From the NCBI GenBank assembly GCA_965218625.1, contig CBDCLG010000015.1, forward strand, positions 62,001 through 126,000: 64,000 nucleotides of DNA, read 5' to 3'. Positions 27,244 through 35,401 of this stretch are shown piece by piece (the first letter of the stretch is position 1; each line of letters opens with the position of its first letter). This DNA is from Bin5 sp965218625 (GTDB lineage: Bacteria > Chloroflexota > Anaerolineae > Caldilineales > Caldilineaceae). Under the pieces are notes generated by a model. That model ran no database searches, was not told the origin of the DNA, and saw only the letters and a program-made list of their open reading frames with translations. The translations under genes were made by a program, and so were the position numbers.

Positions 27244-28428
27244 CTACTTCAACGCGTTGATGTTCTCCCGCACTTTCAGAATTGCGTTGGCGATGTCGTC
27301 CATCTCGCCAGGCTCGGCCAGGAGGAGATTCTGGCTCAGCGAGACCGTCTGCTCGCATAGCAGTTCGCTGTTCGGGCAGGGCGTCACGCGGCTGAACGGC
27401 TCAACAAGAGGGGGTTGGCGGTAGAGAGGGTAGGGATAGACCGGCGACGCGGGAATGTTCTCGGCGCGCAGCGCAGCGATGAATTCACGGCGCGGCAGAC
27501 CGCCAAATCGCTCGGCCTCATACCGGATCAGAAAGAGATGGTGGGCGTGGGCATCAGCGCGGGGATCCCAGCGCTGGGCCGTCAGACCGTCGATCTCGGC
27601 AAGAAAGCTGCGCAGACGGCGGGCGTTGCTCATACGGCGCTGCAGCTGCTCATCCAGGCGGGACAAACCGGCGGACAGGACCGCCGCGTGCCAGCCGCTC
27701 AGGCGCAGGTTTGTGCCCAGATTCGGATGCTCATAGCCGTCACCGCTGCGACGCCGGCCGCAGTTGACAATGCTCCACATTCGCTCCGCCAGATCATCGT
27801 CGTTGGTCAGAAGCGCGCCGCCTTCACCGGCGGTCAGATTCTTGCTGGTCTGGAAGCTGAAGGAGCCGACCGTGCCCAGCGCGCCGACCGGCTTACCGCG
27901 CCAGCTGCTTCCGTGGGCGTGGGCCGCGTCTTCAATCACGGCCAGATTGTGCTGCCGCGCCAGGGGCAGCAGACTGTCGAAGTCGACCGACAGGCCGCCG
28001 AAGTGGACCGGTACAACCGCCTTCGTGCGCCTGCTGATAGCCGTTTCTACGCTTGAAACGGAGAGATTCCACGTATCCAGGTCCACGTCGGCAAAGACGG
28101 GGATTGCGCCGACAATCCGCACAGCCGCTGCCGTCGCGATAAAGGTGTATGGCGGCACGATCACTTCATCGCCGCGGCCGATGCCGAGGGCCCGCAGGGC
28201 TGTCTCCAGAGTGGTCGTGCCGTTAACCGCGCTGACACAGAAGCGGGCGCCGTGGCGGGCGGCAAAGGCGCTCTCAAATTCGGCCACAGCCGCGTCGTAG
28301 CCGCCCCATTCGCCCCGTTCGAGCACCGCCATCAGTCCGGCTTGCTCGCTCTCATCCCATTGCGGCCAGCCCGGCCAGGGCCGAGTGCGCACGGGTTCCC
28401 CGCCGTGAATTGCCAGTGTGCCGTTCAT
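27244..28428 (-). CDS. DegT/DnrJ/EryC1/StrS-family PLP-dependent aminotransferase
   Basis: A 394-residue sugar aminotransferase-like protein. Features are NGTTTLETALRALGIGRGDE, PPYTFIATAAAVRIVGAIPVF, EDAAHAHGS, and the PLP-lysine region GSFSFQTSKNLTAGEGG (Lys in TSKN). Family members transfer amino groups to keto-sugars or work on dehydro-sugars. Start ATG 28428 (MNGTLAIHGG) has GGTAGG upstream. It follows the PdxA-like gene by 11 bases, so is the last gene of that operon. The role alongside an acid-sugar pathway is unclear; a nucleotide-sugar or inosose aminotransfer is possible. Confidence 0.9.
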   Translation of the reverse strand: MNGTLAIHGGEPVRTRPWPGWPQWDESEQAGLMAVLERGEWGGYDAAVAEFESAFAARHGARFCVSAVNGTTTLETALRALGIGRGDEVIVPPYTFIATAAAVRIVGAIPVFADVDLDTWNLSVSSVETAISRRTKAVVPVHFGGLSVDFDSLLPLARQHNLAVIEDAAHAHGSSWRGKPVGALGTVGSFSFQTSKNLTAGEGGALLTNDDDLAERMWSIVNCGRRRSGDGYEHPNLGTNLRLSGWHAAVLSAGLSRLDEQLQRRMSNARRLRSFLAEIDGLTAQRWDPRADAHAHHLFLIRYEAERFGGLPRREFIAALRAENIPASPVYPYPLYRQPPLVEPFSRVTPCPNSELLCEQTVSLSQNLLLAEPGEMDDIANAILKVRENINALK

Positions 28429-28439
28429 CGCGCCTACCC

Positions 28440-29489
28440 CTATGCGGGCGGACCTCCTGGGCTCTCTGAACTGACCATCTGTGCGCACAGCTCCAGCGCT
28501 CGCTTCAGCGCCTGCGGACTGGCTTTGCCCTGGCCTGCAATGTCGAAGGCTGTCCCGTGCGCCGGGGTTGTGATCGGTGTTGGCAGGCCGCCGTGGATCG
28601 TGACGCCCCGCTCAAAGCCCAGGAGTTTCATCGCAATCTGCCCCTGGTCGTGGTACATGGTTACGACGCCGTCGAACTCGCCGCGGCGCGCCCGCACAAA
28701 AACGGTATCTGGAGGGAATGGCCCGGTCGCGGCGATATCCTCCTCCTGGGCGGCTTCGACCGCCGGGCGGATCGTCTCGATTTCTTCGCTGCCGAAAAGC
28801 CCGCCCTCGCCGGCGTGGGGATTCAGACCGGCCACTGCGATGCGCGGCGCCGGCACACCGCTGCTGCGGACAGTGTGATGGAGCAAACGGATGGCGGGCA
28901 GGATCTCATCTACAGCGATGCGCTCGCACGCGTCGCGCAGGGGAATGTGGGAGCTGACACGTGCAGTCCACAGACCGTCCAGCGTATTGACCTCACCGAC
29001 ATAGCCGCTGACGCCCAGACGCTCGGCGAAGTAACGCAACTCGTCCTCATGGCGGCTGCCGGCTGCGTGCATCGCCTGCTTGTTCAGGGAGGCATAGCAG
29101 ATGCCGTCGATAGCGCCGGAACACGCCAACTGCGCCGCGTAGTCCAGCGTCTGAAGAACGTAGCGGCCCGCGGCCACGTTCACACGGCCCGGCGTATGCG
29201 CTTCAGGCGAGAAAGGAGGGCCGGTCAGGAGCAGTGGTCCCCGGGGGGCGCGGGCCAGGTCCCCCGGCTGGCTGCAGGTCGGCAGATCAAGCGAGACTCC
29301 GGCGCACTGCGCGCCCCATTGCAGCACCCAAGGATCGCCAATGACGACGATATCTACGTCGCCAAACGGCGCGGAACAGCTATCGATGGCTGCTGCTTCG
29401 GCCAGAACGCGAGCTGCGACCTCCGGCCCAATCCCGCAAGGGTCACCTAGCAGGAGCGCAAGACGGCATCTGCCCATCGGCAAGCTCAT
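28440..29489 (-). CDS. pdxA: PdxA-family NAD-dependent 4-phosphohydroxy-acid dehydrogenase
   Basis: A 349-residue PdxA-like decarboxylating dehydrogenase with LALLLGDPCGIGPEVAARVL, CYASLNKQAMHAAG, and the metal/phosphate site VAGLNPHAGEGGLFGSEE plus FVRARRGEFDGVVTMYHDQG. In vitamin B6 synthesis PdxA acts on 4-phosphohydroxythreonine; PdxA2 versions act on threonate- or erythronate-4-phosphate made by DUF1537 kinases. The kinase gene at 25930 makes the second role likely. The start ATG 29489 overlaps the stop of the LarA-like gene by 4 bases (ATGA). Confidence 0.9.
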   Translation of the reverse strand: MSLPMGRCRLALLLGDPCGIGPEVAARVLAEAAAIDSCSAPFGDVDIVVIGDPWVLQWGAQCAGVSLDLPTCSQPGDLARAPRGPLLLTGPPFSPEAHTPGRVNVAAGRYVLQTLDYAAQLACSGAIDGICYASLNKQAMHAAGSRHEDELRYFAERLGVSGYVGEVNTLDGLWTARVSSHIPLRDACERIAVDEILPAIRLLHHTVRSSGVPAPRIAVAGLNPHAGEGGLFGSEEIETIRPAVEAAQEEDIAATGPFPPDTVFVRARRGEFDGVVTMYHDQGQIAMKLLGFERGVTIHGGLPTPITTPAHGTAFDIAGQGKASPQALKRALELCAQMVSSESPGGPPA

Positions 29490-30811
29490 GCGTACTCGAG
29501 CACCGGTTCCAACTGCCACGGTGTCTGCATGATGCCGTGCGTGAAGGAGAGAGGGGCTTCTCCGGTGATGGTGAGGCGAGGATGCGCTTCGACCTCTGCC
29601 CGCAGGCTGGGGCTGACGTAGAAATCCTCCAGGCTGAGCGTATCGCGGATGAATACCATCTTGGCCTCCTCCTGCGGTTCGGCGCAGATGCGCAGAGCCA
29701 CCTGCAGCGTGCGTTCGTCGTCGGCGAAGGTGAGCGGCAGATGGGAGCGGGTGGCGCTGAAGATGCCTGACGTCACCGCGTTCATATAGGTCGCCTGCCA
29801 GTCAATCTTGCGGAAGACCCGGGACGTGGTGACGTTGGCCAGGCCGAGGCCGGAGACATTGCCGTGCGTCTCCTCGGTCAGGTCGAGGACGGTGATTATG
29901 GCCACGTCCACCTTGCCGAAGTTCTCGGGCTGGCGGGGGATGCTCAGGCGGCTGATGACGTTGGTGTCCATACCGGTGCCGGAGATGTTCTTGCCCAGAT
30001 CGCGCACGACCAGCACGTCCACCGCCGCGAAGGGAATCTGCGCCAGGTAATCCTTGGCCTTGACCAGCAGGTCGGCCTCCCGTTGCGTGCCGACTTCGGC
30101 AGCGGTCAGACCGGCGATCAGCCCGGTATCCTCGTAGGCGTTTTCCACCGGGCAGATGGCGCCGCGAAAGTTCGTATTGGTCTCGTAAACGCGCGCGGCC
30201 GGTTCCAGGTAGATTTGAAAATTCCTGCCGCCGCCGCTGTGCATCATCGAGGCGCCGTGCTGCTTGCCCCAGCCGATGACGCACATCTTGGAGGGGCCGC
30301 TCTCCAGGTGGCTGCGGAAATCGGTATGCGGCTTAATGCGGCTGACCAGAATTGCATGGTCGGCGGCCATCGAGTCCTTGCCTTGGCAGACCGCCGGTCC
30401 GTTGGGGATGTGGCCGATCTCCTCCACCTCCATCGTGGCGCGGATCTCAACGCCGACCGCCTCTTCGGTAACACCCATGCCGGCGAGGATCTCTTTCTGG
30501 CCCTCGACGGTCGCGCCGCCGTGGCTGCCCATCGCCGGCACGACGTATGGCTTCATGCCGGCCGCCTTGAGATGGTCGGCGGCGGCGCGCACGATGCGGG
30601 AGAGGTTGGCGATGCCGCGGCTGCCTGCGCCAATCGCGACCGTATCGCCCGGCTGCATCGGGGCCATGATGCCGCTCTCGGTCAGCGCCTTGCCCACGGC
30701 TGCGTGAATGTCGTCGACTTGAGGCGTATCAAAGGTCTGATGAACGGCCAGAAGCGTTGCGGGCAGCGCGGCCGGGAAGCGAATATCCTGGATCTCTTCA
30801 AGCAAGTTCAT
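29486..30811 (-). CDS. LarA-like (DUF2088/lactate racemase N-terminal) protein
   Basis: A 441-residue protein. The DUF2088 core is seen in DTVAIGAGSRGIANLSRIVR, YVVPAMGSHGGATVEGQKEI and DHAILVSRIKPHTDF, followed by CVIGWGKQHGASMMHSGGG. Related LarA enzymes use a nickel-pincer cofactor to racemise 2-hydroxy acids. The canonical LarA lysine/His arrangement is not clearly kept, so it may act on another hydroxy acid. AAGGAG before ATG 30811 is a good site. It lies just after the R-M remnant and overlaps it by 14 bases, and it is coupled to the PdxA-like gene. Confidence 0.85.
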   Translation of the reverse strand: MNLLEEIQDIRFPAALPATLLAVHQTFDTPQVDDIHAAVGKALTESGIMAPMQPGDTVAIGAGSRGIANLSRIVRAAADHLKAAGMKPYVVPAMGSHGGATVEGQKEILAGMGVTEEAVGVEIRATMEVEEIGHIPNGPAVCQGKDSMAADHAILVSRIKPHTDFRSHLESGPSKMCVIGWGKQHGASMMHSGGGRNFQIYLEPAARVYETNTNFRGAICPVENAYEDTGLIAGLTAAEVGTQREADLLVKAKDYLAQIPFAAVDVLVVRDLGKNISGTGMDTNVISRLSIPRQPENFGKVDVAIITVLDLTEETHGNVSGLGLANVTTSRVFRKIDWQATYMNAVTSGIFSATRSHLPLTFADDERTLQVALRICAEPQEEAKMVFIRDTLSLEDFYVSPSLRAEVEAHPRLTITGEAPLSFTHGIMQTPWQLEPVLEYA

Positions 30812-31094
30812 ATCGGTTCTCCTTCATAATGGAAAAGCAGGCCGTTTTGGCGGAATTGCAAAAGCCCTTCAAGTCCGCCATTGCCCGACGCGCGAAATCG
30901 GTTGAGTATTCGGACACCAGGTTTCCCAAGATGCTATCGAAATTACGGGCAAGAATATCCTGGATGGCGTCGCCGGCCGCGCGCGTACTACTGAGCGTAC
31001 TTGGAGATAGAAAGTCCGACTGTGAACTGAGCAAGGCGAGAGTGTCCCGCTCGATCGAAACATATGCATTTTGGGAGAAAAGCCGGCTCTTCAC
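30798..31094 (-). pseudogene. Probable truncated type II restriction endonuclease, N-terminal remnant
   Basis: A 98-codon frame from GTG at 31094. Its middle (RAAGDAIQDILARNFDSILG and YSTDFARRAMADL) resembles the N-terminal DNA-binding part of type II restriction enzymes, where 'AxGDAxQ' and 'RRxMxDL' precede a PD-(D/E)xK core. That core is missing; after RRAMADLKGF the sequence becomes unrelated and ends inside the LarA-like gene. GTG overlaps the methylase stop by one base. The family assignment is by pattern and not certain. If right, the partner nuclease is lost and the methylase is an orphan. Confidence 0.5.
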
Positions 31095-32101
31095 TATTCA
31101 ACCTTCGACTCGAAAAGCTGAGACTGGGCCGGGGAGGAGGTCATAGCCTGTTGCTTGCTGTTAAGACTGGCCTGTTCAGCCAAAGTGTTGCGTTCCCAGA
31201 ATACGCCATCCGCATAGCCCTGTATGGTCGAGTCGTCCGCGGCCAATGCCAGACGCTTTTCGGCCAAGCAACAGTATTCGTGGTCGATTTCGATGCCTAT
31301 ATAACGGCGGCCCAGTTTCATTGCGACGACTGAGGTAGTGCCGGAACCGAGAAAGGGAGCGAAAACCACTCCATTCGCGTGGGTACTCGCCAGGATGACT
31401 TTTGCCAGCAACTTCTCAGGCTTCTGGGTCGGATGATCGGTGTTCTCAGGCATTGACCAAAAGGGGACGGTCAAATCGGTCCACAGGTTGGAAGGATAGG
31501 TTCTGCGGAAGCGTCCGTTGTCAGTGTCCTGCCAGTCTTTGGGTGCGCTGTTCTCGTCGGTATACGGGGCGCGCACGCGGCGGGAAAGCCGAACCGCATC
31601 AACATTGAACACATATTCATCGGAAAGTGTGCAAAACCAGATGTCCTCCGCCGCGTTTTTCCAGTTGGACTTTGCTCCTCGTCCCTTTTCGCGCTCCCAA
31701 GTAATACGATTGCGGACTATAAAATGACGCTGCGCAGCCCGCTGGATGGCAGAGGAAGAGCGCCAATCCCCGCACAGATAGAGAGACCCGTTCGGCTTGA
31801 GCAGACGCGTCATCTGCGGCAGCCAGCTTTCCAACCACTCTTCGTAAGAATCGAGCGAGCGGGCTGCGAAAGTACGGCCGTTGAACTGCTTCGTCAGATT
31901 ATAGGGCGGATCAACAAAGATAAGGTCGGCAAAATGACTTGGCAGGTAATCCAGTGCGATCAACATGTCCTGGTGGATTGTCCGATTCAGGATCGCGTCA
32001 AGCTTGACCGAGCCATTCAGAGTGAGCAAGTGGCTGCCATACCGTTCACGTTCTGCATCGCTAAGAGAGATGGTGCGGTTGCGGGAGGCTCTGGCCTTCA
32101 T
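31094..32101 (-). CDS. DNA methyltransferase (beta-class, DPPY type)
   Basis: A 335-residue N4/N6 adenine or cytosine methyltransferase. The catalytic motif IV is DPPYNLTKQF at about residue 75 (ADLIFVDPPY before it), and the AdoMet motif I is PFLGSGTTSVVAMKLGRRYIG near the C-terminus, so the order IV-then-I defines the beta class. TYPSNLWTDLTVPFWSMPEN and HPTQKPEKLL are typical. Start ATG 32101 overlaps the HPS-like stop by 4 bases (ATGA). It lies in the metabolic string, between the HPS-like and LarA-like genes, followed by a broken probable nuclease. Confidence 0.9.
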   Translation of the reverse strand: MKARASRNRTISLSDAERERYGSHLLTLNGSVKLDAILNRTIHQDMLIALDYLPSHFADLIFVDPPYNLTKQFNGRTFAARSLDSYEEWLESWLPQMTRLLKPNGSLYLCGDWRSSSAIQRAAQRHFIVRNRITWEREKGRGAKSNWKNAAEDIWFCTLSDEYVFNVDAVRLSRRVRAPYTDENSAPKDWQDTDNGRFRRTYPSNLWTDLTVPFWSMPENTDHPTQKPEKLLAKVILASTHANGVVFAPFLGSGTTSVVAMKLGRRYIGIEIDHEYCCLAEKRLALAADDSTIQGYADGVFWERNTLAEQASLNSKQQAMTSSPAQSQLFESKVE

Positions 32102-32784
32102 GCGTGCGATTCCCCTTTCACCTTTGACACGATCTCCCGCAGTAGGCCTTCGAAATCGTCGGTTGCCGCGGTGAATGCGTCTGAGGCGATCACCAGCGGC
32201 GCGCCGAACACCACGATTTCGGCGCCCATTTCCAGCGTTTCGATCGCCTGCTCGACCGTCAGTCCGCCCACGGCCTGTACGGGGATGTCGACCGCGGCGA
32301 GGATCGCTGGCAGGTCGTCGAGAGGGCTGAGGCCGGGGATCATGTTGCGCTCATCGAAGCCGGTATGAACGATGATGACGTCGACGCCCATCTCCTGCGC
32401 CTCTATGGCGCGGCCCGCTTTGTCGGCGCAGAGCATTACATCGCACATCACCTTGCCGCCGTACTGCTGCGCCATCTTCACCTGCTCGATGATGCTGGCA
32501 TCGTGCGCGACACCCATGACGACGACGTAGTCGGCGCCGGCCTGGAACATCATCTCCGCTTCGAGGCCGGCCCCGTCCATTGTTTTCAGATCGGCCACAA
32601 TCGGATGGTCGGGGAAGGCGTCGCGCATGGCGCGTACGCTGTGCAGCCCTTCGGCGAGGATCAGCGGCGTGCCGGCCTCCAGCCAGTCGACTCCGGCGCG
32701 CACTGCCGCGCCGGCCATGTCCAATGCTTCGTCAATTGATGTTACGTCCAGGGAAACCTGAATGATCGGTGCTTTCTTCGACAA
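32098..32784 (-). CDS. OMPDC-superfamily protein, 3-hexulose-6-phosphate synthase-like
   Basis: A 228-residue TIM-barrel decarboxylase/aldolase. The catalytic DxKxxD motif is present as VADLKTMDG, with IIQVSLDVTSIDEAL at the N-terminus and QAVGGLTVEQAIETL in the phosphate site. In HPS it condenses formaldehyde with ribulose 5-phosphate; in KGPDC-like enzymes it decarboxylates a keto-gulonate phosphate, and these cannot be separated here. The start is TTG at 32784, supported by GCGGAG seven bases upstream; the longer frame before it is untypical. No PHI isomerase gene is adjacent. The stop overlaps the methylase start. Confidence 0.85.
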   Translation of the reverse strand: MSKKAPIIQVSLDVTSIDEALDMAGAAVRAGVDWLEAGTPLILAEGLHSVRAMRDAFPDHPIVADLKTMDGAGLEAEMMFQAGADYVVVMGVAHDASIIEQVKMAQQYGGKVMCDVMLCADKAGRAIEAQEMGVDVIIVHTGFDERNMIPGLSPLDDLPAILAAVDIPVQAVGGLTVEQAIETLEMGAEIVVFGAPLVIASDAFTAATDDFEGLLREIVSKVKGESHA

Positions 32785-32881
32785 GAGAGGACTCCGCAAA
32801 GGGTGGAAAGCGACAAGCATTCGAACGATTGCTCTGCCGCAACGTCAGAATCGGGTCGGTCGGAAATGGTTGCAACGCCTG

Positions 32882-33493
32882 TCAACAAATTTCAGAAAAC
32901 AGGTCTCGCACCGAAACGGTGAAGCCGTTCAGGAGGGCGGAAGTCGCCTCTGCGTCCTCGTCGAACTCGCCATTGACGGCATATATCTCCTCGTCAAGCG
33001 TCAGGACTGTGACCGACCTCTGCATAGGATCGATAATCCAGTATTCAAGGATGCCAGCCTGCGCGTACTCAAGGCGCTTTGTTACCAGATCCCGCTGCGG
33101 ATCATCCGGGCTGACAACCTCCATTACAAGATCGGCGCCTTGCCAGAACCGTTCGCCCAACCTGTGGGCATGGTCGCGCGCCATGTACACGATGTCCGGC
33201 TCGCGGAACTTGCCGGGCCAGAGCTGGATGCGCAGCGGAGCGAACATTACTGCGCCCAGTTCATTGGCTTCGACAAAACCTAAGAGGGCGCGATACAGAA
33301 AGGCTACAAGGCGCTGGTGCGAAAAGGTGGGCGTCGGCAGGACCTCCAACTGCCCGTGCGAGAACTCAATGAGGTGGTTTGTGTCGAGCGCGAGGTACTC
33401 CTCCTCGCTCCAGTGGCCCTGCGCGGGGAAGAGGTGCGCTATCTCCCAGGTCGGTTCGGCTGTGCTGTCGGGTACCGGCGGCGAACAGGTCAT
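32882..33493 (-). CDS. Uma2-family (DUF820) predicted PD-(D/E)xK nuclease, copy 2
   Basis: A 203-residue protein with the Uma2 hallmarks: YLALDTNHLIEFSHGQLEVL near residue 40, GADLVMEVVSPDDPQRDLVTKR (the E-V-x-S-P acidic strand plus a Lys) and ILEYWIIDPMQRSV. These fit a PD-(D/E)xK fold. Uma2 proteins occur in many tandem copies in Cyanobacteria and Chloroflexota; the biological role is not settled. It is closely similar to its neighbour at 33507. The first residues differ and the start ATG 33493 follows GGCAGGAA. Confidence 0.87.
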   Translation of the reverse strand: MTCSPPVPDSTAEPTWEIAHLFPAQGHWSEEEYLALDTNHLIEFSHGQLEVLPTPTFSHQRLVAFLYRALLGFVEANELGAVMFAPLRIQLWPGKFREPDIVYMARDHAHRLGERFWQGADLVMEVVSPDDPQRDLVTKRLEYAQAGILEYWIIDPMQRSVTVLTLDEEIYAVNGEFDEDAEATSALLNGFTVSVRDLFSEIC

Positions 33494-33506
33494 TTCCTGC
33501 CCACTC

Positions 33507-34118
33507 TCAACTTATCTCGGCAAACATGTCGCGCACCGAAACTGTGAATCCATCCAGCAGTCGGGAGGTTGCCTCCGCGTCCTCGTCGAACTCACCGTGG
33601 AGCGCGTAGGACTGCCCATCCAGCGTCAGCACGGTGATTGACATTTGAATTGGATCGACGATCCAGTATTCGGGGATCCCGGCCTGCGCATATTCGTGAC
33701 GTTTTGTCACGAGGTCACGGTCAGGATCATCGGGGCTGGCAACCTCCATGACCAGGTCGGCTCCGCGCCAGAACTCTTCGCCGCGCCTGCCGGCGTGCTG
33801 GGGGGCCATATACACAATGTCCCGTTCGCGGAATTTGCCCCGCCAGAGTTGAATGCGCATTGGCGCGAATAGAACTATGCCCAATTGTCGTGTGCGTACG
33901 ACGTTGTCCAGTTGCTCGAACAGGGCGATGAGCAACAACTGGTGGGACTGTGTTGGCAATGGCAAGAATTCTAAGTAGCCGTCCGAAAACTCGATTAGGT
34001 GGTTGGTGTCGAGCGCGAGGTACTCCTCCTCGCTCCAGTGGCCCTGCGCGGGAAAGAGTTGCGCTATCTCCCAGGTCGGTTCGGCTGTTTTTTCAAGTTT
34101 GGATGGCGATTGGGCCAT
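33507..34118 (-). CDS. Uma2-family (DUF820) predicted PD-(D/E)xK nuclease, copy 1
   Basis: A 203-residue paralogue of copy 2 of exactly the same length. It shares YLALDTNHLIEFSDGYLEFL, GADLVMEVASPDDPDRDLVTKR and IPEYWIVDPIQMSI, and differs mostly at 75-105 (LIALFEQLDNVVRTRQLG). The start ATG 34118 (MAQSPSKLEK) has GGAAGG upstream; longer frames through 34313 overlap the dehydrogenase gene and are not supported. The 13-base gap to copy 2 suggests one transcript. Confidence 0.87.
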   Translation of the reverse strand: MAQSPSKLEKTAEPTWEIAQLFPAQGHWSEEEYLALDTNHLIEFSDGYLEFLPLPTQSHQLLLIALFEQLDNVVRTRQLGIVLFAPMRIQLWRGKFRERDIVYMAPQHAGRRGEEFWRGADLVMEVASPDDPDRDLVTKRHEYAQAGIPEYWIVDPIQMSITVLTLDGQSYALHGEFDEDAEATSRLLDGFTVSVRDMFAEIS

Positions 34119-34162
34119 GTCCTGATTCCCTTCCTTAAGGGAATGAATCGAGTCCGTTCGTC

Positions 34163-35203
34163 CTATGCGTCCAGGCGGAGGACCGACTTCACGTTTTCGC
34201 CCTGCTCCATCGCTTCGAATGCTTCTTCCCAATCTTCCAGGGCGTAGACGCCGCCGATGACGGGAGCCAAGTTCACCTGGCCGGTCGAGAGCAGCGCCAG
34301 GACGCGCTCCCACGTCGGGTAGAGGTGGCTGAAGGTGCCCTGCAGCGTCACCGCTTTGCCGACGAGGGGATCCAGGCTGAAATCGAGCGGCTGCGGGCCC
34401 CAGCCGATCTTGGTAATGCGTCCGTTGGGCCGCACCAGCTCGAGGGACTGTTCGAGAGCCTTGCTGACGCCGGTGGCGTCGATGACCAGGTCGGCGCCAA
34501 AGCCGTCGCCGAGTGAGTTGATCAGGGCCATCGCATCCTCGCGCTGCACGTTGAGAGTGTAGTCGGCGCCCAACTCGGCCGCCACCTCCATGCGCTTGGC
34601 ATCGGCGTCGGTGCCGAGGACGACGAGCGTCCCCGCGCCGCGTATGCGGGCGATCTGGAGCGCCATGATGCCGATTGGGCCCGGCCCCTGGATTACGACA
34701 AGATCACCGGGCTTCATGGCGGTCTTCTCGACCAGCGCGTTGTAGGCGACGCAGATCGGTTCTGTGAGCGCGGCGTGCTCGTCGGGCACGTTCTCCGGCA
34801 CGCGGTGCAGGATCTGCGGGCGGGCCGCGACGTAGCGGGTCATCGAGCCGTCGGCCAGCGCGCCGTAGCCGAGCCGGCTTGGGCAGAGATTGTAGTCGCC
34901 GCTGAGGCAGTAGACGCACGCCCCACAGATTTCAGCCGCCGTCTCAACCGCCACTCGGTCGCCGGTCTGCCAATCGGAGACGTTGCCGCCGACGTCGACG
35001 ATCACCCCGGAGAACTCGTGGCCCAGCACAAGCGGCAGCACAATCTCCCAGGACTGCATATTGCGCCACATATGCACGTCGGAGCCGCAAACGCCGGTCG
35101 CCTTGACCTCGACCAGCACCTGATCCGGCCGCATCTCCGGTTCGGGCACGTCCCGTACCTCTACTTCCTTGTCTCCGAAACCGTACTTGGAAACTGCCTT
35201 CAT
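34163..35203 (-). CDS. Zinc-dependent alcohol/sorbitol dehydrogenase
   Basis: A 346-residue medium-chain dehydrogenase beginning MKAVSKYGFGDKEV. It has both zinc sites: catalytic GVCGSDVHMW, LGHEFSGVI and ALTEPICVAYNA, and structural CGACVYCLSGDYNLC. The cofactor site is VIQGPGPIGIMALQIARIRG. It should oxidise a secondary alcohol or polyol with NAD(P). The promoter candidate at 35281 precedes it. Unlike the dehydrogenase at 14352, the structural zinc loop is intact. It heads the colinear string that runs through the Uma2, HPS-like and acid-sugar genes. Confidence 0.92.
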   Translation of the reverse strand: MKAVSKYGFGDKEVEVRDVPEPEMRPDQVLVEVKATGVCGSDVHMWRNMQSWEIVLPLVLGHEFSGVIVDVGGNVSDWQTGDRVAVETAAEICGACVYCLSGDYNLCPSRLGYGALADGSMTRYVAARPQILHRVPENVPDEHAALTEPICVAYNALVEKTAMKPGDLVVIQGPGPIGIMALQIARIRGAGTLVVLGTDADAKRMEVAAELGADYTLNVQREDAMALINSLGDGFGADLVIDATGVSKALEQSLELVRPNGRITKIGWGPQPLDFSLDPLVGKAVTLQGTFSHLYPTWERVLALLSTGQVNLAPVIGGVYALEDWEEAFEAMEQGENVKSVLRLDA

Positions 35204-35280
35204 GGGGCTGACTCGCTTGTGGTTTTCGGCAGGCGACGCGCCTTGCTTCCGAATGCCGGCGGCCCTGAGAGTGTGTCTCC

Positions 35281-35311
35281 ATTATAGCCGAAATGTCCGC
35301 GCGCAGGCGAA
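35281..35311 (-). promoter_or_regulatory. Possible promoter of the sorbitol-type dehydrogenase
   Basis: A perfect TATAAT (35281-35286) lies 78 bases before ATG 35203. The best -35, TTCGCC at 35306-35311, is 19 bases away and weak. Confidence 0.35.
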
Positions 35312-35401
35312 CGCACCGGACGGAGACAAGATTGCGGCGAAGGAAAAATCAGATCATGGCGCAAGCGGCGGGAGGGGGTTTGGCGTTGAGGGGCAGCCGG
35401 T

